This document shows, piece by piece, positions 1 through 6,601 of a stretch of 12,269 nt of DNA. The DNA comes from Pseudomonadota bacterium (GTDB lineage Bacteria > Pseudomonadota > Alphaproteobacteria > Rhizobiales > Hyphomicrobiaceae): the NCBI GenBank assembly GCA_021816505.1, contig JAKAXS010000038.1, positions 1 through 12,269 on the forward strand, given 5' to 3'. The position numbers were made by a program, and so were the translations under genes. Numbering within the stretch: the stretch's first letter is position 1; the number at the start of each line of letters is the position of its first letter. The notes beneath the pieces are model-generated. The model saw only the letters and a list, made by a program, of their open reading frames with translations, did no database searches and had not been told where the DNA came from.

Positions 1-438
1 ATCGTTTCGAACTATTCTCGCACGACGACCGGTGCAGCAACTGTCGGCACGATCAACGTCGCCATCGGCTCTCTCGCTCTGTTCTCAACCGCTGCAGGCG
101 CGAACGGTTTGCTGGGTACGGTGCGTAGCAATACGCTCAGCACGGCTACCACCGATGCTCAGCTCGACACGTTCATCGCTGACGCGACGACTGCGATCAA
201 CCAGCTCGTTCGTGCTGCAACGACGGTCGGTACGGTCAAATCGCAGATCAGCCTCCAGCAGGACTACGTGAAGAACCTGCGTGACGCCATCGATCGCGGT
301 ATCTCATCTCTGGTCGACGCCGACATGAACGAAGAATCGACGCGATTGCAGGCCCTGCAGGTCCAGCAGCAGCTGGGCGTCCAGGCGCTCTCGATCGCCA
401 ACCAGTCAAGCCAGTCGATCCTGCGGCTCTTCCAGTAA
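1..438 (+). CDS. Flagellin, C-terminal part (5' end outside window)
   Basis: This is the last 145 codons of a flagellin, the subunit of the flagellar filament that is exported and polymerises outside the cell. The frame is open from base 1 to the TAA at 436-438, so the true start lies to the left; the TTG at 109 is internal. The end is the classical flagellin D1/D0 C-terminal helix, with DADMNEESTRLQALQ followed by QQQLGVQALSIANQ and a final LRLFQ. Compared with the complete flagellin downstream, I count 11 substitutions over these 145 residues, and the last 54 residues (from NLRDAIDRG on) are identical. The codons often differ, so the pair is kept alike by selection on protein rather than being a very recent copy. 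It ends in Gln, one residue shorter than its partner. A strong terminator follows 25 bases after the stop. I see the family clearly; which of the organism's flagellins it is cannot be said. Confidence 0.95.
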   Translation: MVSNYSRTTTGAATVGTINVAIGSLALFSTAAGANGLLGTVRSNTLSTATTDAQLDTFIADATTAINQLVRAATTVGTVKSQISLQQDYVKNLRDAIDRGISSLVDADMNEESTRLQALQVQQQLGVQALSIANQSSQSILRLFQ

Positions 439-463
439 GAATTCGCACCTCTACAAGTCTAAG

Positions 464-497
464 CGGCCGCGCCAGGCAACTGGCGCGGCCGTTTTCG
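464..497 (+). terminator. Intrinsic terminator after first flagellin gene
   Basis: A perfect 11-bp GC-rich stem (CGGCCGCGCCA at 464-474 paired with 481-491) closes a 6-base loop, GGCAAC, and is followed at once by TTTTCGTTT. This is a textbook rho-independent terminator. It separates the two flagellin genes into distinct transcripts, or at least attenuates read-through. Confidence 0.9.
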
Positions 498-502
498 TTT
501 GG

Positions 503-533
503 CAATCCCCACGCAAGGTTGAAATATGATGAT
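503..533 (+). repeat. Flank repeat, copy 1 (downstream of flagellin terminator)
   Basis: This short stretch just past the terminator resembles 1646-1675, which lies just past the second flagellin's terminator. Both carry the word CGCAAGGTT (512-520 and 1654-1662), preceded by a CAwTCCC-like run and followed by GAA and then TGATGAT. Together with the near-identical terminator stems this shows that the duplicated unit includes the 3' flank. Whether the flank has a function (for example as part of a promoter) is unknown. Confidence 0.6.
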
Positions 534-550
534 CGTGGCGGTGTCTATTT

Positions 551-566
551 GCGGAGAGCGCTCCGC
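551..566 (+). other. Small hairpin or dyad in flagellin upstream region
   Basis: GCGGAG (551-556) and CTCCGC (561-566) form 6-bp inverted arms around AGCG, about 150 bases before the flagellin ATG at 714. It could be an operator or a structure in the messenger leader. No clear promoter was recognised in the 275-base gap; the only candidate is a GG-N10-GC spacing at 501-514, which is weak. Confidence 0.3.
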
Positions 567-713
567 ATTTGGACGCGCAGCCCAATTGTGTTCAGTGCGT
601 GCATGACAGGTTGGTTCGAGCCAATGCGCCGGCCAAAGGCATGATGCCGCCCTGTCATACCGGTCGATCCGGCATGTCCCGTCTTTCAAGCTAGCCTATG
701 GGGACCAGGCACA

Positions 714-1586
714 ATGGCAAACTCACTGAAAACGAACTTCTCGGCCATGACGGCTCTGCAGAGCCTCAACGCCACTAACAAATCTCTCGAAAAGACACAG
801 GGACGTATCTCGACCGGCTTCAAGGTCAATGAAGCGTCTGACAACGCCGCCTACTGGGCCATCGCTTCCACGCTGCGCAGCGACAACGCCGCTCTCTCTA
901 CCGTGCAGGATTCACTCGGACTCGGTGCCGGTCTGGTCGACGTCGCTTACACCGGCCTTACGGAAGCTAAGGACATTGTCGATCAGATCCGCAGCAAGCT
1001 TCTGGGTGCAAAAGAAAAGAGTTTGGACAAGAATCTTGTCTCTCTGGACATCGAAGCGTTGAAGAATCAGCTGCTTGGTGTCGCGACCGGCGCATCTTAC
1101 AGCGGGCAGAACTGGCTCATCGGCCCACCCAACGGTTCGACGACGATTGTCTCCAACTATTCGCGCACCACCACTGGTGCGGCGACCGTGGGTGTCATCA
1201 ATATCGCCGTCGGCTCGCTTGCACTGTTCTCGACGGCTGCCGGTGCGAACGGCCTGCTTGGAACCGTTCGATTGAATACGTTGAGCTCGGCGACCACGGA
1301 TGCACAACTCGATACGTTCATCGCTGACGCGACGACGGCGGTCAACGCGTTGATCCGGGCCGCGACGACCGTCGGTACGGTGAAGGCGCAGATCACGCTG
1401 CAGCAAGACTACGTGAGGAACCTGCGTGACGCTATCGATCGCGGTATCTCGTCTCTTGTCGACGCCGATATGAACGAAGAATCGACGCGACTGCAGGCCC
1501 TGCAGGTGCAGCAGCAGCTTGGTGTTCAGGCGCTGTCGATCGCTAACCAGTCGAGTCAGTCGATCCTGCGACTCTTCCAGTCGTAA
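714..1586 (+). CDS. Flagellin, complete
   Basis: Complete 290-aa flagellin, the filament subunit secreted through the flagellar type III exporter. The N-terminal D0/D1 helices are clear: SLKTNFSAMTALQSL near the start, RISTGFKVNEASDNAAYW at about 31-48, and then the SD.ALSTVQDSLGLGAGLVDVA helix. The C-terminal D1/D0 part has NLRDAIDRG, DADMNEESTRLQ and ends LRLFQS. The middle is short and rich in T, S, G and A, so this is a compact flagellin with little surface domain; no cysteine is present. The ATG at 714 is preceded by GGGGA (700-704), a modest ribosome site, and the MANSLKTN start matches the family. It lies 275 bases after its paralogue and has its own terminator, so it is probably its own transcription unit. 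The gene symbol (fla, flaA, fliC) varies between related organisms and is left open. Confidence 0.96.
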   Translation: MANSLKTNFSAMTALQSLNATNKSLEKTQGRISTGFKVNEASDNAAYWAIASTLRSDNAALSTVQDSLGLGAGLVDVAYTGLTEAKDIVDQIRSKLLGAKEKSLDKNLVSLDIEALKNQLLGVATGASYSGQNWLIGPPNGSTTIVSNYSRTTTGAATVGVINIAVGSLALFSTAAGANGLLGTVRLNTLSSATTDAQLDTFIADATTAVNALIRAATTVGTVKAQITLQQDYVRNLRDAIDRGISSLVDADMNEESTRLQALQVQQQLGVQALSIANQSSQSILRLFQS

Positions 1587-1610
1587 CCAAAGCGACACCA
1601 TAAGGCCACG

Positions 1611-1642
1611 CGGCCGCGCCTCATCATGGCGCGGCCGTTTTT
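1611..1642 (+). terminator. Intrinsic terminator after second flagellin gene
   Basis: A perfect 10-bp stem (CGGCCGCGCC at 1611-1620 with 1628-1637) closes a 7-base loop, TCATCAT, and is followed by TTTTT at 1638-1642. The stem sequence is the same as that of the terminator at 464; only the loop differs. It insulates fliF from flagellin transcription. Confidence 0.9.
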
Positions 1643-1645
1643 CGT

Positions 1646-1675
1646 CATTCCCGCGCAAGGTTCGAACCTGATGAT
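1646..1675 (+). repeat. Flank repeat, copy 2 (upstream of fliF)
   Basis: Second copy of the post-terminator flank described at 503-533, sharing CGCAAGGTT and TGATGAT with small gaps between. This copy sits only about 30 bases before the fliF start, so it lies where a fliF promoter would be expected. The GG of the GG-N10-GC spacing present in copy 1 is not conserved here. Confidence 0.55.
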
Positions 1676-1705
1676 TTCGCTTCATTTCCAGCCGGTGGAA
1701 CGACT

Positions 1706-3346
1706 ATGATCGAGCGTCTGCAACTCGACTCTGTGGTGAGCAATCTCAGCGCGCTTGGCGCGCGGCGACTGACGGCGCTCGGGTTGATCGGACTTGCTGT
1801 GTTTGCGGCAGTGGCGTTCGGTAGCTACTACCTGAGCCGCCCGGATTTCGAACCGCTTTATGCCGGCCTTACCCCGCAGGACGTCAGCCGCATCGGTGCG
1901 GTGCTGCAGGACGAGGGTATCGCCTTCGACGTCAATCCCGAAGGCACCAAGGTCTCCGTGCCGGTCGGGCAAACGTCTCGCGCACGTCAGGTGCTGGCTG
2001 AGAAGGGTCTCCCCGGCAACCCAAGTGCCGGCTACGAACTTTACGAAAAAGTAGGACCCATTGGCCTTACTTCGTTCATGCAAGAGGTGACGCGCACGCG
2101 GGTCCTCGAAGGCGAGATCGCGCGTACCGTCCAGGGCATGAAGGGTGTTAAGGCGGCGCGCGTGCACATCGTTCTTCCCGATCAGGGTTCGTTCCGTCGC
2201 GCGCGCCAGCCAGCTTCGGCGTCGGTCGTGATCCGCACGGAAATGCCGGGTGATACCTCCTCGGCGCAGGCGATCCGGCATCTCGTTGCCGCGGCCGTGC
2301 CAGGAATGAGTGCGGACCAGGTGCGCATCCTCAGCACGGACGGCTCGGTGCTCGCAGGCAACGAAGACGCCGGCACGGCTTCGACCTCGAAGATGGTGGA
2401 GCTTGAAAAGACGATCAGCAAGGAGATGCAAGAGAATGTGCGGCGCACCCTTGCTCCGTATCTTGGCATCGACAATTTCGAGATCAGCGTTGCAGCTCGC
2501 CTCAACCTGGACAAGCGCCAGACCAACGAGACGACCTTCGATCCGGAATCGAAGGTCGAGCGCTCCGTGAAGTCGGTCAAGGAAACCGGCAAATCTCAGA
2601 ACGATTCGAACCGTTCAGCCGTGACCGTTGAACAGAACGTTCCGGGTTCGGAGACGGGCGGCGCGACCGGAGGCACCAACTCGAAATCGAACGATCGCCG
2701 TGAGGAGTTGACGAACTTCGAGATGAATTCGAAGTCCACGGCAACGGTGAGCGAAGGGTATCGCGTCGAGGCGCTTACGGTTGCGGTGATGTTGAACCGG
2801 CGGCAGTTGGCCACGTCGCTTGGCAACTCGCCGTCGCAAGAGGCAATGGACTCACGCATCAAGGAAATCGAAACGCTGGTCGGCTCGGCCGCCGGCGTCG
2901 ACCTGAAACGTGGCGACCGTGTCTCCGTCGTCGCTGTCGACTTCCTGGAAAACGGTGTCCTGGAACCGGTAGCTGGCCCTGGTATCGGCGAGATCATCGC
3001 CGGGCAGTTCGGTAGCATTCTCCGGGCCGTAACGATCCTGGGCGTCGCGGCGCTGCTCATCTGGTTCGGCTTGAAGCCGGCCACCCGGATGTTGCTGGAG
3101 AATGCCGCACCGGCCGGAGTCGCGGCTTTGTCGGCACCCAGCGTGGCGGCGTTGCCGCTTCAGTCGGAGCAACCCGAGGTCATTCAGGTCGCTCCGCCAT
3201 CGGCCGAGGCAGACGACGGGGCGAGCTTCCTTGCGGCACTTGCCCGCAAGACAGGAAACGTTCCGGCTCAGCGTCTCGAGAAGCTCATCGATCTTGATGA
3301 AGCGCAAGCCGCGGCCGTTCTCAAGCAATGGATGAAGGCGTCGTGA
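1706..3346 (+). CDS. fliF: Flagellar MS-ring protein FliF
   Basis: FliF builds the MS ring in the inner membrane, the first part of the basal body; it houses the export gate and carries FliG on its cytoplasmic face. At 546 aa it has normal length. A first membrane helix lies at about 22-43, followed by the conserved FEPLYAGL (48-55). The ring-building YscJ/FliF domain includes KVGPIGLTSF and ARVHIVLPD (about 115-160). A long periplasmic FliF C domain follows, then a second membrane helix at about 436-456. The cytoplasmic tail (about 507-546, FLAALARKTG to VLKQWMKAS) is the typical FliG-binding end. The ATG at 1706 has GGTGGA seven bases upstream. It heads a five-gene overlapping operon and shares one base with the next start codon. 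The identification is secure. Confidence 0.97.
   Translation: MIERLQLDSVVSNLSALGARRLTALGLIGLAVFAAVAFGSYYLSRPDFEPLYAGLTPQDVSRIGAVLQDEGIAFDVNPEGTKVSVPVGQTSRARQVLAEKGLPGNPSAGYELYEKVGPIGLTSFMQEVTRTRVLEGEIARTVQGMKGVKAARVHIVLPDQGSFRRARQPASASVVIRTEMPGDTSSAQAIRHLVAAAVPGMSADQVRILSTDGSVLAGNEDAGTASTSKMVELEKTISKEMQENVRRTLAPYLGIDNFEISVAARLNLDKRQTNETTFDPESKVERSVKSVKETGKSQNDSNRSAVTVEQNVPGSETGGATGGTNSKSNDRREELTNFEMNSKSTATVSEGYRVEALTVAVMLNRRQLATSLGNSPSQEAMDSRIKEIETLVGSAAGVDLKRGDRVSVVAVDFLENGVLEPVAGPGIGEIIAGQFGSILRAVTILGVAALLIWFGLKPATRMLLENAAPAGVAALSAPSVAALPLQSEQPEVIQVAPPSAEADDGASFLAALARKTGNVPAQRLEKLIDLDEAQAAAVLKQWMKAS
3334..3338 (+). promoter_or_regulatory. Ribosome site deciding the fliH-like start
   Basis: GAAGG sits seven bases before the ATG at 3346, which overlaps the fliF stop as TGATG. 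The in-frame ATG at 3328 has no such site, so 3346 is the better start and implies translational coupling to fliF. Confidence 0.6.
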
Positions 3347-3948
3347 TGCAGACCTCGCCGCTCGTTCATTTTCTGATCGACCTCAACTCCAGCGAGTCGG
3401 AGCAGGTCGAGACAAATGTCCTAACGCCGTTCGGTGCGACGCATTCGGCGTCACGCATCGCGGCCGCGGATGCCGGTGGCTTCGAGCGCGGACGCCGTAC
3501 GGCGGATCAGGACCTGCGCGTGGCTCTGGCAGATCTTCAAGGCAAGCTTGCTCGCGAACACAGCGAGGCGAGGCTGCAGTGGGTCGAGGCTGAAGGCGCG
3601 AGGATGGCCGAAACGCTGGAACGCGGCATGGCAGCCATTCGAATGGAGATGGCGGCATCGATCGCGCGGACACTGGCGCCGTTCGTGATCGTCAGAATGC
3701 GCGATCAGGCTGTGGAGGATATTGTCGCTGCGGCTGAGGAACTCGTCAACGACGGTATGCCTTTGACGATCGAGGTTTCCGGACCTCCCGATCTTGCTGC
3801 AGTCGTCACCAAACGCCTCGAGCCACTGGCGACAGTCGTTCGGTTGGCGCCGGTTACCACGCCCGAGCTTAGGGTGCGCGTAGACACGCGCATCATCGAG
3901 ACGCGTCTGAATGACTGGGTGTCGCTCATCGAGGATGCGACCACATGA
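3346..3948 (+). CDS. fliH: FliH-like flagellar export ATPase regulator
   Basis: Likely FliH, the cytoplasmic protein that binds and restrains the export ATPase FliI and links it to the C ring. The protein has 200 residues. A short N-terminal segment is followed by a long charged helix region (about residues 45-110, RGRRTADQD through RMEMAASIART) expected to form a coiled coil. A compact alpha/beta C-terminal domain then ends RVRVDTRIIETRLNDWVSLIEDA, which matches the closing pattern of the FliH/YscL stator-like family. FliH proteins are poorly conserved, so the call leans on architecture plus position between fliF and motB. The start at 3346 (TGATG with the fliF stop) is preferred over the ATG at 3328, which would add six residues. 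The stop overlaps the motB start as ATGA. No FliI gene is visible in the window. Confidence 0.72.
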   Translation: MQTSPLVHFLIDLNSSESEQVETNVLTPFGATHSASRIAAADAGGFERGRRTADQDLRVALADLQGKLAREHSEARLQWVEAEGARMAETLERGMAAIRMEMAASIARTLAPFVIVRMRDQAVEDIVAAAEELVNDGMPLTIEVSGPPDLAAVVTKRLEPLATVVRLAPVTTPELRVRVDTRIIETRLNDWVSLIEDATT

Positions 3949-5255
3949 GCGAGGACAAACCAGCCCAAGAGATCTTGGTGATCCGCCGCCGTTCGGGCGG
4001 CGAGGAGGAACACGGCCATAGCGGGTTGTGGAAGATTGCGTACGCCGACTTCATGACGGCGCTGATGGCATTCTTCCTCGTGATGTGGCTGGTCAACGCT
4101 GCAAATAAGAAGACGCTGCAGTCGGTTGCGACCTACTTCAACCCGATGCGCATGAGCGATCAGATTACCAGCGAGAAGGGCCTGAACACGCTCGCCGGTC
4201 AGGACGATCCAGCAGTCGGCAAGGAACCGAACAAGGCCGAGAAGAAGGACGGTTCGAAGGATCCGAAGGAGAGCAACGTCGAGGCCAAAGTCAGCAGCGT
4301 CGACGAGCACGGCATCTTCCGCGATCCCTACGGTCTCTTGTCGGAACTATCAAAGAAGGCCGTCACATTCCGGCGTGGCGAAGATTCGGTGCCTGAGGGT
4401 GGCAGCAAGAACGTGGCGAGCGAAACGTTCAGCGGCGGCGAGGGCTACCGTGATCCATTCGATCCGGATTTCCGCCAGGAGGCGGAGAAAGTCGACGAAA
4501 TCCCTTCCGACATTCCCGTCGCTGACGGTAGTGTTTCGCGTGAAGATGCGCCACCATCCATCGCTTCGGCGCCGCCGGCATCCGGGGGAGCGCCGGGCAA
4601 CACGCTGACCGAAAAATCCGGCGTCGCCTCTGGCGTGCAAGGTGCAGAACACTCAGCGGCTGGCGCGCAGCCCGCGGGCACAAGCGCTCCAGGTGCCGTT
4701 TCGCAGCAGACCGCTCCGGCCGCCCCGGCGACGTTGTCAGCTGCTGATGCGCAGGCTGCGAAGGCGGCGGATGAGGCTGCCGCAAAGAAGCAGGCCGAGG
4801 AGGTTCAGCGGTTACAGGCTGAGATCAAGGCGATGACGGCCGAGGCGAAGACGCCTATCCCGGACATCGAAGTCACGAACACCCCCGAAGGCCTGCTCGT
4901 CAGCTTGATGGACGACGCAAAATTCGGAATGTTCTCTGTCGGATCGGCCAAGCCGCGGCCGGAACTCGTAGCCGTGATGGAGCGCATCGCTGCAATGCTG
5001 AAGGATCGCCCGGGCGATATCGTTGTCCGGGGGCATACCGACTCGCGCGCGTACCGGTCGAAGGACTATGACAACTGGCGGCTGTCGACCGCCCGCGCGC
5101 ACATGGCGTACCACATGCTGGTGCGCGGTGGCGTGACGGAGGCACGGTTCGATCGCATCGAAGGCTACGCCGATCGAGAGTTGAAGTCGCCGGCCGATCC
5201 CAACGCGGCGGAGAACCGCCGCATTGAAATCCTCATCAGGGCGGTCAAGTCGTGA
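3945..5255 (+). CDS. motB: Flagellar motor stator protein MotB
   Basis: MotB pairs with MotA to form the ion-conducting stator and anchors it to peptidoglycan. The N-terminus carries GLWKIAYADFMTALMAFFLVMWLVN (about 27-51), the single membrane helix with the essential ion-binding Asp at residue 35. The C-terminal OmpA-like peptidoglycan-binding domain has VRGHTDSRAY (GHTD at 363-366) and NRRIEI (424-429). Between them lies an unusually long Pro/Ala/Ser-rich linker (about 130-300) ending in a charged, possibly coiled helix (about 268-303, AKKQAEEVQRLQAEIK). At 436 aa it is well above the roughly 300 aa of the enterobacterial protein, as usual for rhizobial MotB. The pattern suggests a proton-driven stator. 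Start and stop overlap both neighbours by four bases (ATGA, GTGA). MotA is not in the window. Confidence 0.96.
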   Translation: MSEDKPAQEILVIRRRSGGEEEHGHSGLWKIAYADFMTALMAFFLVMWLVNAANKKTLQSVATYFNPMRMSDQITSEKGLNTLAGQDDPAVGKEPNKAEKKDGSKDPKESNVEAKVSSVDEHGIFRDPYGLLSELSKKAVTFRRGEDSVPEGGSKNVASETFSGGEGYRDPFDPDFRQEAEKVDEIPSDIPVADGSVSREDAPPSIASAPPASGGAPGNTLTEKSGVASGVQGAEHSAAGAQPAGTSAPGAVSQQTAPAAPATLSAADAQAAKAADEAAAKKQAEEVQRLQAEIKAMTAEAKTPIPDIEVTNTPEGLLVSLMDDAKFGMFSVGSAKPRPELVAVMERIAAMLKDRPGDIVVRGHTDSRAYRSKDYDNWRLSTARAHMAYHMLVRGGVTEARFDRIEGYADRELKSPADPNAAENRRIEILIRAVKS

Positions 5256-6601
5256 GCGGCCGGCGCAATACGATCCTGTCTGTTGCGCTCGTTGCCGGCC
5301 TGGCGCTCTCTGCGTGCTCATCGGACTCGACCGAGACCGCTGACGCGGAAGCTGCAGCCGCCGAGGCGCCGGCTGCCAAATCCGATGAAGTCGCTGCAAC
5401 TGAACCAGTTGGCGGTGAAGCAAAATCTGGCGACTCTCAGTCCGCAGAAACGGCGAAGCCCGCGGCTCCGGTAGGCGAAACTGGTCCGCCGAAGCCATAT
5501 CAACTTGTTCGCACGCTCAATGCGCTCCAGGACCAGACTGGCGTTGGCAATCGGACCGCGCATCTGGCGCAGCGCTCGTTGCTGCAGCGGATCGGCGAAG
5601 AGATGGAGCAGGTACCGAACGAGGCCTGGGCTGACCCTAAGAATGGTCGCGCTCTTGTTTCGTACGTATTGTCCGGCGGCGAGCCCGCAGTGATCAAACG
5701 GCTGTTGGACGAAAAGATCGAGATAGCCGGCGTCGACAAGGTTCTAGCGGCTGCTGCCGCGGCCTATGCGGAACGGCGCAGCGACGAAGCCACCGCGCTG
5801 CTTGCGAAGGTCAATCCTCGTGAGATCGAGCCTTCTCTTGCGGCACACGTTGCGCTTGTTCAGGGCATCGTCTTCGCCCAACGGGAGCCAGAACGCGCAA
5901 TCAAGGCTTTCGAGCTGGCGCGCCTGTTCGCGCCGGGTTCGCTCGTGGAGCAGGGCGCGCTCCGACGGCAAGCGATGGTGGCCAGTAAACTTGGGCGTTG
6001 GGACGAGGCGGAGAAGCTTTCGGCGCAGTATCTACGGCGGTTCGGACAGGCGGTCTACGCTCCAACCTTCTATCGGGAACTTGCCGAGCAGTTGGCCGGA
6101 GAGCCGGACACGCGCGACGAGGATCAGTTCGTGCGCCTCACGAAGCTGTTCAACCTGCTTGGGGAACGAGAGAGGCGGCAGACGTATCTGCTGCTGGCCG
6201 AAAAATCGATCCTAACCGGCAAAGTAAAGATGGCGCGCTTCGCATCGGCGCGGGCGAGCGAGCTGTATGCCGTCGGCAGTAGAGAGCGGGCTCGCCTGGA
6301 GGTTTACGGGGCGGCTGCCGATGTGGCATCCGAGCAGACTCCGGCAGGTCTTGCGGTGCTGCAGGCGGTGGACCGCAAGCGTTTGGGCTCGCGTGACAGC
6401 CTGCTCGCCGATGCGGCGACGGAGGTTGGAGTAGATGTTCGACGCGAGCCGGCAGAGTTTGTTATCGACGAGAAAACCGCTCCAGTGACCGAAGATGCAC
6501 TCACCGCCGAGCAGATTCAAAGCGACCCTCCGGCCATCATCGACACGGCACGCAAATCGATCGGCAAGGCCGACGAACTCTTGAAGGCAGCAAAAAAATG
6601 A
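5252..6601 (+). CDS. motC: Chemotaxis/motility protein MotC, predicted lipoprotein
   Basis: A 449-aa protein placed exactly where rhizobia carry motC, between motB and motD/fliK. In rhizobia MotC is a periplasmic protein needed for motor function and thought to act with MotB. Here the N-terminus is a lipoprotein signal: basic RR at 4-5, a hydrophobic stretch (9-19), then the lipobox LSAC with the Cys at 22. A low-complexity A/E/P/K/S tether follows (about 25-82). The rest (about 85-449) is mainly helical with a repeat-like, TPR-style look, for example ERRSDEATALLAKV and EPERAIKAFELARL, and ends DELLKAAKK. The start is a GTG overlapping the motB stop (GTGA); a distant AGGG lies ten bases upstream. 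The stop overlaps the fliK start inside an A-rich run. The role is taken from family and position; lipidation is predicted from the sequence only. Confidence 0.85.
   Translation: MSGRRNTILSVALVAGLALSACSSDSTETADAEAAAAEAPAAKSDEVAATEPVGGEAKSGDSQSAETAKPAAPVGETGPPKPYQLVRTLNALQDQTGVGNRTAHLAQRSLLQRIGEEMEQVPNEAWADPKNGRALVSYVLSGGEPAVIKRLLDEKIEIAGVDKVLAAAAAAYAERRSDEATALLAKVNPREIEPSLAAHVALVQGIVFAQREPERAIKAFELARLFAPGSLVEQGALRRQAMVASKLGRWDEAEKLSAQYLRRFGQAVYAPTFYRELAEQLAGEPDTRDEDQFVRLTKLFNLLGERERRQTYLLLAEKSILTGKVKMARFASARASELYAVGSRERARLEVYGAAADVASEQTPAGLAVLQAVDRKRLGSRDSLLADAATEVGVDVRREPAEFVIDEKTAPVTEDALTAEQIQSDPPAIIDTARKSIGKADELLKAAKK
6592..6598 (+). other. A7 slippery heptamer at the motC/fliK overlap
   Basis: Seven consecutive A's are read in the motC frame as A AAA AAA directly before its TGA stop. 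fliK lies in the -1 frame, and its ATG uses the last A. A -1 slip here would read straight through into fliK. A GAAGG at 6583-6587 is the likely fliK ribosome site. No experimental support is implied; the run may simply encode the Lys-Lys end of MotC. Confidence 0.35.

Noticed and set aside
501..514. Sigma-54 promoter (GG-N10-GC)
   Set aside because: Only the dinucleotide spacing fits; the rest of the -24/-12 consensus is poor, and the GG is not kept in the repeat copy before fliF. Kept only as a weak note.
912..1685. 257-codon open frame on the reverse strand through the flagellin gene
   Set aside because: It is antisense to a certain flagellin, is Arg/Asp-rich with no protein-like pattern, and arises from codon bias in GC-rich DNA.
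1682..2431. 249-codon reverse frame across the start of fliF
   Set aside because: Shadow of fliF; composition dominated by His, Arg and Ala with no recognisable domain.
3328..3345. ATG at 3328 as start of the fliH-like gene
   Set aside because: No ribosome site upstream; the ATG at 3346 has GAAGG at ideal spacing and the TGATG coupling.
4812..5498. 228-codon reverse frame across motB and motC
   Set aside because: Antisense to the OmpA-like domain of MotB; Arg/Gln-rich shadow.
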